Shown: positions 27,867-36,976, numbered from the stretch's first letter. The stretch is DNA of 64,000 nucleotides from an uncultured Rhizobiaceae group bacterium (GCA_938044775.1 CALIOE010000037.1:1-64000); one strand, 5' to 3'. Program-made: numbers and translations. The notes: a model not told the origin generated them from the sequence alone.

Positions 27867-28649
27867 ATGAGCAGTGAAGAAAAACAGCTCGACGCCGCCG
27901 AATTTGTGATCGGCACGTTACCGTCGGGTGAAAAGGCAGCCTTTGAGGCGGATCTTGCAGTTGATGCAGATTTGCAGGCCGACGTCACGTATTGGGAAAG
28001 AACGCTTGGCACGCTGGGTTCAATCGTGTCTCCAGTCACGCCTTCCCCAGATGTTTGGGATCGCATAAAAAGCAGTCTCCCTGAACAGGGTGCAAATGTC
28101 GTATCCATCGAAACGGTTTTGCCGAGCGACGGGAACACCCGCAGCGCGACACCAGCAAATGACAACCAGCTGGCAGCCTTGAAGCGCAGCCGCGGACGCT
28201 GGCGCCTCGGTGCCATTGCAGCAACTGTGGCGGCCATCGGTTTTGGTGGGCTGATTGCAAATGAACGGGTTGGTTTCCTTCCCAGCGACGTGTTACCGGG
28301 CCAGCTTGCAGGCAAAGAATATATCGCCGTTGTTCAGGCCGATGCCGAGAATCCAGCCTTAATCGTCAAAGTAAACGGATTGACCGGCGGCGTGACAGTG
28401 CGTCAGGTAGGGGTCAAGAGGCCGGACGATAAAAGCCTGGAACTCTGGTACATACCCGTGGGAACAAACAACGTCGTTTCTGTTGGGCTGGTGGGCGAAG
28501 GCGAGATTGACCTCAAGGACCTGCCCACCAACAAAGGCGATACACTGGCCATCTCTCTGGAACCGAAGGGCGGTTCCCCAACCGGCGTTGCCACCGGACC
28601 GGTGATCTATTCAGGAAAACTCATCGAAGATGTGGACGCGGCGGAGTAG
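27867..28649 (+). CDS. Anti-sigma factor, RskA family
   Basis: This is a 260-residue membrane anti-sigma factor. The cytoplasmic N-terminus has a short zinc-less anti-sigma domain beginning EKQLDAAEFVIGTLPSGEKAAFE. One transmembrane helix lies at about residues 112-132 (LGAIAATVAAIGFGGLIA). The extracytoplasmic part is the RskA C-terminal domain, with TGGVTVRQVGVKRPDDKSLE and ELWYIPVG. It follows the ECF sigma gene by 14 bp and should sequester it. It has no HxxxCxxC zinc motif and no cupin domain, so it is not ChrR-like. Confidence 0.92.
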   Translation: MSSEEKQLDAAEFVIGTLPSGEKAAFEADLAVDADLQADVTYWERTLGTLGSIVSPVTPSPDVWDRIKSSLPEQGANVVSIETVLPSDGNTRSATPANDNQLAALKRSRGRWRLGAIAATVAAIGFGGLIANERVGFLPSDVLPGQLAGKEYIAVVQADAENPALIVKVNGLTGGVTVRQVGVKRPDDKSLELWYIPVGTNNVVSVGLVGEGEIDLKDLPTNKGDTLAISLEPKGGSPTGVATGPVIYSGKLIEDVDAAE

Positions 28650-28656
28650 GGGCGGA

Positions 28657-29211
28657 TTACCCTGATTTTACGGGGCCGTCAGGTTTGAAAGTGAGCGCGA
28701 GCCCGTTGATGCAATGGCGGTTTCCAGTGGGAGCGGGACCATCTTCGAAAATATGACCCTGGTGTCCTTCACAGCGTATGCAATGCACTTCCGTACGCGG
28801 TAGAAACAACCCAAAGTCGGTTTTCGTGCCCAAGGCCCCTTTGATGCCCTCATAGAAACTCGGCCAACCGGTTCGGCTGTCGAACTTGGTTTCCGACCGA
28901 TAGAGTGGCAGATCGCATCCACCGCAGTGAAACGTTCCAACTCGTTTTTCCTGGTCCAATGGGCTCGAAAATGGCGGTTCCGTCGCTTCCTTGCGCAATA
29001 CGAGGTATGAATTTTCGGAAAGAATCTGACGCCATTCCTCATCAGTCTTTACGATTTTCACGATTTTTTCCGGCATAAGCTTGGCACCGAAATCGGTCGC
29101 TGTGGCCAGCGGGTCATTCGCGGCTTCAGCGACCCGCATGCCGTGCATACTCGCTCCGGTAAGGCCAACCATAACGGCGGCGCCACCCAATAAGAAATTG
29201 CGACGCTGCAT
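28657..29211 (-). CDS. msrB: Exported peptide-methionine (R)-S-oxide reductase MsrB
   Basis: MsrB reduces methionine-R-sulfoxide in proteins. The 184-residue protein starts with a twin-arginine type signal (MQRRNFLLGGAAVMVG, cleavage near AEA at about 28-30), so it probably acts in the periplasm. Two CxxC pairs (CGGC and CIRC) bind structural zinc, and the catalytic Cys is in RHCINGL. The gene converges on the RskA gene, leaving only 7 bp between stops. An oxidised-protein repair enzyme beside an ECF/anti-sigma pair suggests it could be part of its regulon, but I find no shared promoter motif by eye. Confidence 0.94.
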   Translation of the reverse strand: MQRRNFLLGGAAVMVGLTGASMHGMRVAEAANDPLATATDFGAKLMPEKIVKIVKTDEEWRQILSENSYLVLRKEATEPPFSSPLDQEKRVGTFHCGGCDLPLYRSETKFDSRTGWPSFYEGIKGALGTKTDFGLFLPRTEVHCIRCEGHQGHIFEDGPAPTGNRHCINGLALTFKPDGPVKSG

Positions 29212-29301
29212 GAGCTTCTCCCTGCTTCAGCCATATCCTTGACCCTATATAATTGGGCCAGCTCGGATAGAAAATCATTCTTTCTCACATGATAGTGAGG
29301 T

Positions 29302-29709
29302 CTAACCGCTGGTTATGGCGCGCGTGATCCAGGCCCCGACAAAGGCGCTGGTGCCGGTCAGGATTGTTCCCCAGGTCAGATCAACCAGGGCTACGGTGAT
29401 CGTATACCCCTTCAGCGTTGCCAAATTCGTAAAATCGTATGTCGCATAGCAGAAGAAACCAAAAAGAGCGCCGTAGAGTGCGGCGTGCCACAGATTGCCG
29501 CTGTCGAGAGCCGGCTTTACCGCGAATATGATCACACCGATCAGATAGACCAGATAGAACACAACGGCCACACCAGCCCGAAACTCGTCGAGGAGAATCG
29601 GGCCAATCTGGTCACGGTAAAACGTCGTTGCAACACGTGTAAGCCAGACGAAATCAATGGCAAAAAACACAATCATTGTGGCAAGGTAGGCGACGATCAA
29701 ACGGGTCAT
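29302..29709 (-). CDS. DUF2177 family membrane protein
   Basis: This is a 135-residue protein with four transmembrane helices, matching DUF2177: IVFFAIDFVWLTRVA near the N-terminus, GALFGFFCYATYDFTNLATLKGY in the middle and DLTWGTILTGTSAFVGAWI at the end. Its function is unknown. To my knowledge DUF2177 genes are recurrent members of ECF sigma regulons of the RpoE-ChrR (singlet oxygen) type in alphaproteobacteria. It lies 90 bp upstream of msrB on the same strand. Confidence 0.88.
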   Translation of the reverse strand: MTRLIVAYLATMIVFFAIDFVWLTRVATTFYRDQIGPILLDEFRAGVAVVFYLVYLIGVIIFAVKPALDSGNLWHAALYGALFGFFCYATYDFTNLATLKGYTITVALVDLTWGTILTGTSAFVGAWITRAITSG

Positions 29710-29792
29710 GAACGGATCCGGTCAGTTTACGTTGAGATTACACTATCAGTAACGGCGCAGACGTCGACCGGGTTCCCCAGAGGAAGCTGAAA

Positions 29793-30425
29793 TTGGACTT
29801 TGAGATCAAAAAAGTTGGCCGGCACGAGGTGCTTTACGTGATGGCCACCGAGGCTGAATATCGCGCGGCCCTTCGGACCCGGTTCAAGCCTCTCATCTGT
29901 CAGGTCGGTCCGGTGGAGGCGGCTATGCACACGGCGATGGCGCTGTCGGGGAGGAAGGTCGACCTTGTGGTTTCACTCGGTAGCGCTGGATCACAGACAT
30001 TGGAGCAGGCGAGGGTCTATCAGGTGTCGAGCGTTTCTTACCGCGACATGGACGCATCAGCATTCGGTTTTGAGAAAGGTGTTACGCCATTTCTCGATCT
30101 GCCGGCAACCGTGACGCTCGATCACACGATCCCCGCGCTCCCTGCAGCCAGCCTCAGTACCGGCGCCAATGTGGTTTCCGGGGAGGCCTACGCCGATATA
30201 GGGGCGGACATGGTCGATATGGAGACGTGGGCGGTTATGCGAGCAGCCCACAAGGCCAGCGTCCCATTGATTGGATTACGCGGTATTTCCGATGGCGCCG
30301 AGCCGGTCAGCGAATATTCGGACTGGACGCGCTATCTGGAAGTTATCGACCAGCGTCTGAGTGAGGCCGTGGACGCGCTGGAGGCTGCGCTCGTTTCCGA
30401 CATGCTGCAACCGGGACGACACTGA
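29793..30425 (+). CDS. 5'-methylthioadenosine/S-adenosylhomocysteine nucleosidase-like protein
   Basis: This is a 210-residue purine nucleosidase/phosphorylase-family protein that should hydrolyse MTA or SAH to adenine and the thioribosyl product. Evidence includes LVVSLGSAGSQTLEQARVYQ, the DMETWAV motif (Met/Glu ribose contacts) and IGLRGISDGAEP with the conserved Asp that protonates N7. TTG 29793 has GAGGAAG six to eight bases upstream. It is divergent from the DUF2177 gene. It is somewhat shorter than E. coli MtnN (about 230), so the substrate range could differ. Confidence 0.85.
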   Translation: MDFEIKKVGRHEVLYVMATEAEYRAALRTRFKPLICQVGPVEAAMHTAMALSGRKVDLVVSLGSAGSQTLEQARVYQVSSVSYRDMDASAFGFEKGVTPFLDLPATVTLDHTIPALPAASLSTGANVVSGEAYADIGADMVDMETWAVMRAAHKASVPLIGLRGISDGAEPVSEYSDWTRYLEVIDQRLSEAVDALEAALVSDMLQPGRH

Positions 30426-30855
30426 CTTGCAGAAGCGAGGCTTCGAACGGTGACGACGGTGCTGTTGTTTGCTCCGGCAATGTCCGCAGGTTTGCTGCTT
30501 TTTCGATCCGGAAGACCCATCGCCTGACTATTCTGGGTCTGTGGCCTGCTATCAATGCTTGCAATCACAATGTCGGCAACAGGTCAGCCCTGCAATGGAC
30601 TTAGCGTTGCCATCGACACGCTGATAATTTCGTTTCAGTGCGCTGTCGTTTTTGGGTCCTTGTTGGCCAACTTTCTGATCTATGCCGCGAAAACGAAACA
30701 ATATGGAAGAAACGCGTTCGGTCTGCTGGCGATTGCCGCACTGAGCTGCGTGGCATCATATTTTCTGGTTCTGGCCCATCAGCAGTCCTGCGGTCTTGCG
30801 CGTGGTCACTGGCTGCAGCTCTTCTAGCTGACGGGCCGAAAGCAGCCGGGTCTGC
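30426..30855. other. 430-bp interval with one probable small membrane-protein gene
   Basis: The interval between the nucleosidase stop and the TVP38 gene holds one convincing small open frame (30570-30827, listed separately). I see no RNA gene, repeat or strong terminator in the rest. Confidence 0.6.
30570..30827 (+). CDS. Small two-helix membrane protein, hypothetical
   Basis: This 85-residue frame (ATG 30570; ATG 30555 is also possible) encodes two hydrophobic segments, DTLIISFQCAVVFGSLLANF and FGLLAIAALSCVASYFLVLA, joined by a short basic loop (KTKQYGRN). Codon choice, with many C/G third positions, looks like the surrounding genes. There is no clear ribosome site, and I recognise no family. 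It could be a real small membrane protein or a chance frame. Confidence 0.45.
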   Translation: MSATGQPCNGLSVAIDTLIISFQCAVVFGSLLANFLIYAAKTKQYGRNAFGLLAIAALSCVASYFLVLAHQQSCGLARGHWLQLF

Positions 30856-31590
30856 TCATTCAACCGAAAATTCCTTCAGCTTCGCCTGTGCCCGTCTGGT
30901 CACCAGATATGTTACTGCCAGCGTGGCGATGATTCCAATGCCGCCCACCACATATTTGGCGATGCTCATGTCATCACCGCCGGCCTGGCCGCCGAGGCTT
31001 CCGATCCAGATGTAGAGCAGCGTGCCGGGCATGATGCCGAAGAAGGTCGCAATCTGACTGGGCCAGAAACCAACCGGCGTGAGACCCAGAAACCAGTTTT
31101 GAAGTGAAAAAGGCAGGGCCGGAGAAAGGCGCAAGAGACCCACAACCTGCCATCCGCCTTCACCAATAGCCTTATTCACCGCATTGAAGCGGGGATATTG
31201 CGCGATTTTTTCCTGCACCCGGTCGTGGAACACATAACGTGCAGCCAGAAATGAGATTGCCGATCCCAGCGTTGCACCAATGATTACCAACGGGAAACCC
31301 CAAAGGCCGTATGCCACACCGGCAGCCAGCGTGAGAAAGGACCCAGGCACTAAAACGAAGGCGGTGACGGCGTATACAACGATGAAAATCAACCAACCCA
31401 CAGCGCCAAAACCGCGTACCCATTCCTGGAACGTTGTTACCCACTCCTGAATAGGCAGAAATCGATAGGCCGCTATCAGCACGATGCCGACAGCAGCGAG
31501 CGCCAGCCATTTCTTGAAGCTCGCTCCTTTACGAGCATTTTCAGAGGGCGACCGAGTCTCGCTCATGGGGGCAGTTCCAACATTGCTCAC
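30856..31590 (-). CDS. TVP38/TMEM64 (DedA/VTT domain) family membrane protein
   Basis: This is a 244-residue inner-membrane protein with about six hydrophobic segments and the VTT/SNARE-associated domain. Typical segments are VPGSFLTLAAGVAYG, the reentrant region FLAARYVFHDRVQEK, and SPALPFSLQNWFLGLT. DedA and TVP38 proteins are implicated in lipid scrambling and proton-dependent membrane homeostasis. GTG 31590 or ATG 31566 may be the start. It lies downstream of the beta-oxidation operon on the same strand, separated by 124 bp with a possible hairpin. Confidence 0.9.
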   Translation of the reverse strand: MSNVGTAPMSETRSPSENARKGASFKKWLALAAVGIVLIAAYRFLPIQEWVTTFQEWVRGFGAVGWLIFIVVYAVTAFVLVPGSFLTLAAGVAYGLWGFPLVIIGATLGSAISFLAARYVFHDRVQEKIAQYPRFNAVNKAIGEGGWQVVGLLRLSPALPFSLQNWFLGLTPVGFWPSQIATFFGIMPGTLLYIWIGSLGGQAGGDDMSIAKYVVGGIGIIATLAVTYLVTRRAQAKLKEFSVE

Positions 31591-31657
31591 GGCTATCGCC
31601 TTTGTGTCTTGTAAAACAATACGACCCTTAGTGGTGCGAAAAAGGTGAAAGAGCGAC

Positions 31658-31702
31658 CCCTTCTGACGACCATGTGATCTATTGTCAGATTGAGGGGAAA
31701 GG
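31658..31702 (-). terminator. Possible terminator after the beta-oxidation operon
   Basis: Read on the minus strand, CCCCT...CTGAC pairs with GTCAG...AGGGG around a 16-base loop, with an unpaired bulge in the left arm, followed by a moderately T-rich stretch. The position, just after the last acyl-CoA dehydrogenase stop and before the TVP38 gene, fits a terminator. The bulge and weak T run keep confidence low. Confidence 0.3.
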
Positions 31703-31714
31703 ACGTGAACGCAC

Positions 31715-32854
31715 TTAGTATCCTAACATCTCCGCGAGCCTGTTTCCGTGATAGCTCGAGTCGCCGAGCAATTCGCCGGCAACCTTGGCACGTTTCAGAT
31801 ACAACCCGATGTCAAATTCATCGGTCATGCCCATGCCGCCGTGCATTTGTACGCCTTCCTGTGCAGCAAGCAGGGAGACCTTCGTGGCCTTGGCCTTGGC
31901 AAGAGCGACCAGTTTCGCGGCGTCTTCAGCGCCTTCATCCAGGGACTGCAGGGCCTTCAGGGTCAATGCTTTGCAGATTTCAATTTCGGTGTAGAGATGT
32001 GCTGAGCGATGCTGCAGCGTCTGGAAGGAACCCACAGCAACGCCAAATTGCTTGCGTTCATTGATGTAGCTCAAAGTCATCCCGAAGGCCTGGGCAGCGC
32101 TGCCGGCCATTTCTGCGGCCAGCCCGGCTCGCCCGGCGTTCAGAATTTTCTCCAGCCCGTCAGCTCCAAGATCAATCTCACCAAGAACGGCATCGGCGGT
32201 TACTTCAGCGTTGTTGAAGTCAATTCTCGCGGCATTCCGGCTATCCACCATTGCCGTCTTCTCGATCTTCAACCCGTCGGTACCGGAATCGACCAGGAAC
32301 AATGTGATGCCGTTTGCCTCGCCCGGTTCGCCACTGGTGCGGGCCGAGACAATGATTTGGTCAGCAACGTGGCCGTCAGCAACAAAGGTCTTGGCGCCGT
32401 TCAGTCGAAATCCGTTACCCATACGCTCGGCCTTAAGGGCAACGCCAAGCGTTGAGTGTTTTCCACGTTCATCGTGGGCGATGGCGAAAAGTTCCTCGCC
32501 GGCAGCGATTTTCGTCAGGTGTTGTTCCTTCTGAGCCTGGGAGCCCAGAGCATTCAATGCCGTCGCGGCCATGATCGCGCTCGATAAATAAGGTGTGGCC
32601 GTCAGCTGCTTACCCATCTCCTCAGCCACAACACCCGCACCGACCATGCCAAAGTCCGCCCCGCCATACTCCTCCGGAACAAGTATTCCGGCCCAGCCCA
32701 TTGCTGCCATCTTGGCCCACAACTCACGCGAGAACCCGTCTTCCGAGCCACTGTCGCGCAGCTCGCGCAACGCTGACACAGGCGCTTCGTCTTTCAGAAA
32801 CCCGGCTGCCGATTCGCGCAGCATTTCCTGATCTTCGGTCAGTACCAATGGCAT
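31715..32854 (-). CDS. Acyl-CoA dehydrogenase family protein (probable partner subunit)
   Basis: This is a 379-residue FAD-dependent acyl-CoA dehydrogenase-fold protein: N-terminal helical domain, middle beta domain (FAIAHDERGKHSTL) and C-terminal helices (MHGGMGMTDEFDIGLYLKRA). At the place of the usual catalytic Glu of MCAD-type enzymes my alignment puts Leu363, so it may lack the common active base. It starts 14 bp after the neighbouring acyl-CoA dehydrogenase. Adjacent pairs like this often form alpha2beta2 enzymes for bulky acyl-CoAs. ATG 32854 is preceded by AAGGGAG; upstream in-frame sequence is non-coding. Confidence 0.9.
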   Translation of the reverse strand: MPLVLTEDQEMLRESAAGFLKDEAPVSALRELRDSGSEDGFSRELWAKMAAMGWAGILVPEEYGGADFGMVGAGVVAEEMGKQLTATPYLSSAIMAATALNALGSQAQKEQHLTKIAAGEELFAIAHDERGKHSTLGVALKAERMGNGFRLNGAKTFVADGHVADQIIVSARTSGEPGEANGITLFLVDSGTDGLKIEKTAMVDSRNAARIDFNNAEVTADAVLGEIDLGADGLEKILNAGRAGLAAEMAGSAAQAFGMTLSYINERKQFGVAVGSFQTLQHRSAHLYTEIEICKALTLKALQSLDEGAEDAAKLVALAKAKATKVSLLAAQEGVQMHGGMGMTDEFDIGLYLKRAKVAGELLGDSSYHGNRLAEMLGY

Positions 32855-32867
32855 CGCATATGCTCCC

Positions 32868-34052
32868 TTAGGCATTGGGCATCTGAAGGATGTGCTTGGC
32901 GATAATCTGCAGCTGCACTTCGGATGTGCCTCCTTCAATGGAGTTACCCTTGGTACGCAGCCAGTCGCGCGCAGCCTGGCCATCATTGTTGTTGTCGGTC
33001 ATTTCCATTTCGTCCGAACCGCCGATTTCCATTTTCAACTCGTGGCGGCGCTTATTGAGTTCAGTGCCATAATATTTGAGTACTGAGGAGACAGCGCCCA
33101 GGCTTTCGCCGCCTTTAGCGCGGTCGGATACGCTTTGCAGCAACGCACCGAAGGCCAGACTGTCTATTTCGGTCTCGATCAGTTTGGCGCGCAGCAAAGG
33201 GTCGTCCAGTTGCCCAAGCGGGTTGGTGCCGATTGCCTTCACTGCGAGCTCGCCCAACGATCTCCCTTCCGACATTCCTCCAAACAGGCTGCCGATCATT
33301 TCGCGCTCGTGGGTCAACAGGTACTTGGCAACGTCCCAGCCTTTGTTTTCTTCATAAACCAGGTTCGCTTTGGGCACGCTTACGCCGTCAAAAAAGGTCT
33401 CGCAAAAGGGCGACGAACCGGAAATCAACTTAATCGGCTTGGTGCTGACGCCCTCGCTTTCCATGTCGAAGAGCACAAATGAGATGCCTTTGTGTTTGGG
33501 CGCCTCGCTGTCCGTGCGCACAAGGCAAAAAATCCAATCCGCTTTGTCAGCGTAGGAGGTCCAGATCTTCTGCCCGGTGACGACGTAGTGGTCGCCCGCG
33601 TCCTCAGCTTTGGTTCGAAGTGAGGCAAGGTCGGAGCCGGCATTGGGTTCAGAATACCCCTGGCACCATCGAATTTCGCCGCGGGCGACCTTGGGCAAGT
33701 GTTCTTTCTTCTGAGCTTCACTGCCAAATTTGAGCAAAGCTGGTCCAAGCATTGTAATGCCGAAATTGTCGTGCGGCTTGCGGGCACCAATCGCTTTCAT
33801 TTCCTGTTTCAGAACGGCGGCCTCTTCCTTTGAAAGGCCACCCCCGCCATATTCGCTCGGCCACGTGGGTACGGTCCAGCCGCGAGCCCCCATGCGTTCA
33901 AGCCAGAGCCTTTGTCCCTCGGACGTGAATTCCCATTTGCGGCCGCCCCAACACGATGTGTCCTCGGAAAGCTTGCCGTCGCGCATGTCGGCGGGGCAGT
34001 TTTCCTCAAGCCATTGACGTGTTTCGGCCCTGAACTGTTGCAGGTCACTCAT
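32868..34052 (-). CDS. Acyl-CoA dehydrogenase
   Basis: This is a 394-residue acyl-CoA dehydrogenase that oxidises acyl-CoA to trans-2-enoyl-CoA with FAD. It has GAGGLSKEEAA-like early helices, RWCQGYSEPNAGSDLASLRT for FAD/substrate binding and the C-terminal segment KGNSIEGGTSEVQ, with Glu373 at the standard catalytic position. It is the fifth gene of the leftward beta-oxidation operon and is followed by a second dehydrogenase gene lacking that Glu. Length and domain order are normal. Confidence 0.93.
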   Translation of the reverse strand: MSDLQQFRAETRQWLEENCPADMRDGKLSEDTSCWGGRKWEFTSEGQRLWLERMGARGWTVPTWPSEYGGGGLSKEEAAVLKQEMKAIGARKPHDNFGITMLGPALLKFGSEAQKKEHLPKVARGEIRWCQGYSEPNAGSDLASLRTKAEDAGDHYVVTGQKIWTSYADKADWIFCLVRTDSEAPKHKGISFVLFDMESEGVSTKPIKLISGSSPFCETFFDGVSVPKANLVYEENKGWDVAKYLLTHEREMIGSLFGGMSEGRSLGELAVKAIGTNPLGQLDDPLLRAKLIETEIDSLAFGALLQSVSDRAKGGESLGAVSSVLKYYGTELNKRRHELKMEIGGSDEMEMTDNNNDGQAARDWLRTKGNSIEGGTSEVQLQIIAKHILQMPNA

Positions 34053-34062
34053 GCTAGGTGTC

Positions 34063-34830
34063 TCACGTTATGGTTTGTCCGCCATCAATTACGATCTGCT
34101 GACCGTTCATATAGGAGCCAGCCTTTGATGCCAGGAATACGGCAGCACCTGCGATCTCTTCCGGCTCGCCTATACGGCCCATCGGTGTCGTAATCAGCGC
34201 CCGCTTCAAATTGTCGGGGTTTTCCCACAATGCCTTGGCGAAATCGGTCTTGATTAATCCGGGCGCGATGCAGTTAACACGCACGTTATGTGACCCGTAT
34301 TCGACCGCCATGTTGCGGGCTAACTGGAAGTCGGCAGCTTTGGAAATGCAATAGGCACCAATGATTGGAGACCCTTTGAGTCCGCCGATGGAGGACACGA
34401 TCACGATTGCCCCGTCTTTGCGCTCCAGCATTTGCGGCGAGACCATGCCGATCAGCCAATTGTTTGAAACGACGTTATTTTGCAGGATCTTGGTGAACTG
34501 CTCGTCTTCGATGTCGGCCATGGGGCCATAATAAGGGTTGGAAGCAGCATTGCAGACGAGAACATGAACATCACCAAAGTGCCTGGTGGTTTCATCGACC
34601 AGGTTTTGCAGTTCGTCCTTGGACGAGATATTGGCCGCAACCGCTAATGCCGTACCTTCGCCATGCTTTGCGTTGAGTTCGTCCGCGACTTCGACACAAG
34701 CTGCCATTTTCCGCGATGAAATAACCACCTTGGCGCCATGCACGGCCATCTCCTCGGCGATGGCTTTGCCGATGCCACGGGATGAGCCTGTAATAATGGC
34801 GGTTTTGCCCTTCAGATCGAACAGGCTCAT
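34063..34830 (-). CDS. Short-chain dehydrogenase/reductase
   Basis: This is a 255-residue classical SDR. The nucleotide motif TGSSRGIG (TGxxxGxG) lies near residue 15. NAAS is the equivalent of NNAG. The catalytic Ser is in IVIVSSIGG and the YxxxK motif is YCISK. The C-terminus has the usual FLASKAGSYMNGQQIVIDGG. ATG 34830 overlaps the stop of the upstream 3-hydroxyacyl-CoA dehydrogenase gene by four bases. In this operon it may act on 3-hydroxy- or other hydroxyacyl intermediates; the substrate is not certain. Confidence 0.93.
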   Translation of the reverse strand: MSLFDLKGKTAIITGSSRGIGKAIAEEMAVHGAKVVISSRKMAACVEVADELNAKHGEGTALAVAANISSKDELQNLVDETTRHFGDVHVLVCNAASNPYYGPMADIEDEQFTKILQNNVVSNNWLIGMVSPQMLERKDGAIVIVSSIGGLKGSPIIGAYCISKAADFQLARNMAVEYGSHNVRVNCIAPGLIKTDFAKALWENPDNLKRALITTPMGRIGEPEEIAGAAVFLASKAGSYMNGQQIVIDGGQTIT

Positions 34831-36932
34831 GATGCGTTCTCCTTGTCCCAATCGGCAAGGCTCTGGCCGCTCTCGGCCAGTTCCATCAACAGGTCGGATG
34901 GGGTCCAATGAACACCACCGGCACCATCGCTCCACTCAGATATCTTTGCGGCCACGGTTTTTAATCCCACAGACTCGGCATAATGCATCGGCCCGCCGCG
35001 CCAGCGCGGGTAGCCGTAGCCGTAATTGTAAACCACATCGATATCGCTGGCTCGAGCAGCTACGCCTTCGCCCAACACATGCGCGCCTTCGTTTGCCAAC
35101 GCAAACTGCGTGCGTTCGACGATTTCCTCGTCGGAGATCTCACGCGTGTTGATGCCGAGCTCGCTGCGCACTTCGCTGACAATGCGAGTGGCTTCGCTGT
35201 TTTCGCTGCGAGCGCGGGTTTCAGGGTCATATGTGTAGAATCCCGCGCCGGATTTCTGACCCAGGAACCCGGCCTCAACAAGCCGGTCGGCGGCTGTATA
35301 AATGCGGCTTTCGTGCTCGTCGAGTTTTTGGTCCTGGCGCGACTTGTAACCAATATCGAGGCCAGCCAGATCGCTGACGGCAAACGGCCCCATGGCCCAC
35401 CCAAAATCGGTCAATGCTTTGTCCACCTGATCCGGAGAAGCACCTTCCAGCACGAGCAAATTTGCCTGGCGCAGATAAGGCGTCAGCATCCGATTGCCGA
35501 TAAAACCGTGCCCGACCCTTGCAATAGCTGGTGTTTTGCGAGTCTTCTTGGCCATTTCCAGCGCTGTCAGCAGGGCATCGTCGGCCGTTTCATCAGCACG
35601 GACAATTTCGAGCAGAGGCATAATATTTGCGGGTGAAAAATAGTGCATACCCAATACATCGGCCGGACGGGATGTTTCGGCAGCGATTTCGTTGATGTCC
35701 AGATAAGACGTGTTGGTTGCCAGGACGGCACCCTTCTTGGCAACTGCATCCAGCTTACCGAATACTTCTTTCTTGATGGCCATAGTTTCAAATACGGCCT
35801 CAACGATCAGGTCACAGTCGGCCAGATCATCGTACGACGTCGTCCGCTCCAGTCGGGCCATTCGTTCAGCAACGCCCTCTTTTGTGATCCGTCCGCTCTT
35901 AATGCCGCGGGCCCAGTTTTTCTCCATCGTTGCAAAACCGCGGTCCAGCGCGTCTTCGGTCATTTCCAAAACGGTTACGGGAATACCCGCTTCGGCGTAG
36001 GTCATGGCGATACCTCCGCCCATGGTGCCGGCGCCGATAATGCCGACTTTTTTGACAACACGCGGATCGCCCTTAACATCTTTCGGCGGTTTGGCTGACG
36101 CCCGCTCGGCAAAGAAAATGTGACGCAGGGCCTTCGACTGGTCTGAGACCACCAGCTCCATAAAGGTAGCGCGCTCTTTCTTCATGCCTTCGTTGAATGG
36201 GATTTCATATGCCGCCCGCACGCACTCGGTCGCTCTAATGGGAGCAATCGCTCCTTTGGCCTTCCTGGCGATGGTCGGCATCGCTGCATCAAAACCGGCG
36301 GCAATGGCATCGGTCATTTCGAGCGTTACCCTGGAAAGACGGCGGTTCTCAAAATCCTGTTCCGCAATCTCATTTGCCAATGCGACAGCGGCTTCGACGG
36401 TTCCGCTGTCGACGGTTTTGTCCACAAGACCGATTTCTGCTGCTTTCGCACCCGAGACTGGCCGGCCAGACGACACCATCGTGATTGATTCGACCGGGTT
36501 CTGCAGCAGGCGCGGCAAGCGCTGTGTGCCGCCGGCTCCGGGAAGCAGGCCCAGATTGACCTCCGGGAGCCCAAGCTTTGCCTTTGCATTGGCAACCCGG
36601 TAGTGGCACGACAAAGCAACCTCCAGTCCGCCTCCCAGCGTATTTCCTTCAACCGCGGCCACAACCGGCAGAGCAGTCGCTTCGATCGTGTCGCAGACAC
36701 TTGGCAGGCCCGGCTCTTGCAACGGTTTGCCGAACTCCTTGATGTCAGCCCCCGCAATAAAGGTTCCACCCTTGCCCGCCAGTACGATCGCCTTCGCGCC
36801 GGCGTCAGAGGCCTTTTCGAGCCCAGTCACAATCCCCGCGCGAACATGATGCGACAGCGCGTTAACAGGGGGATTGTCAATCCAAAGGATCGCCACGTTG
36901 TCGCGCATTTCCAGTCCGACAGACTGCGTCAT
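34827..36932 (-). CDS. Bifunctional enoyl-CoA hydratase/3-hydroxyacyl-CoA dehydrogenase (FadJ/FadB-alpha type)
   Basis: This is a 701-residue multifunctional beta-oxidation protein. The N-terminal crotonase domain (residues 1-190) has IAGADIKEFG and ALSCHYRVAN with oxyanion-hole elements. The NAD domain begins near residue 297 with KVGIIGAGTMGGGIAMTYAE. Two C-terminal 3HCDH domains follow (HGFIGNRMLTPYLRQA). It catalyses hydration and NAD-dependent oxidation of enoyl-CoA. It sits between an enoyl-CoA hydratase gene and the SDR gene (ATGA overlap with the latter). Confidence 0.95.
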   Translation of the reverse strand: MTQSVGLEMRDNVAILWIDNPPVNALSHHVRAGIVTGLEKASDAGAKAIVLAGKGGTFIAGADIKEFGKPLQEPGLPSVCDTIEATALPVVAAVEGNTLGGGLEVALSCHYRVANAKAKLGLPEVNLGLLPGAGGTQRLPRLLQNPVESITMVSSGRPVSGAKAAEIGLVDKTVDSGTVEAAVALANEIAEQDFENRRLSRVTLEMTDAIAAGFDAAMPTIARKAKGAIAPIRATECVRAAYEIPFNEGMKKERATFMELVVSDQSKALRHIFFAERASAKPPKDVKGDPRVVKKVGIIGAGTMGGGIAMTYAEAGIPVTVLEMTEDALDRGFATMEKNWARGIKSGRITKEGVAERMARLERTTSYDDLADCDLIVEAVFETMAIKKEVFGKLDAVAKKGAVLATNTSYLDINEIAAETSRPADVLGMHYFSPANIMPLLEIVRADETADDALLTALEMAKKTRKTPAIARVGHGFIGNRMLTPYLRQANLLVLEGASPDQVDKALTDFGWAMGPFAVSDLAGLDIGYKSRQDQKLDEHESRIYTAADRLVEAGFLGQKSGAGFYTYDPETRARSENSEATRIVSEVRSELGINTREISDEEIVERTQFALANEGAHVLGEGVAARASDIDVVYNYGYGYPRWRGGPMHYAESVGLKTVAAKISEWSDGAGGVHWTPSDLLMELAESGQSLADWDKENAS

Positions 36933-36976
36933 TTCGTTCTCCTCCCGCCGCTGCTGCGGTCGCGTTTTTTGACGGG

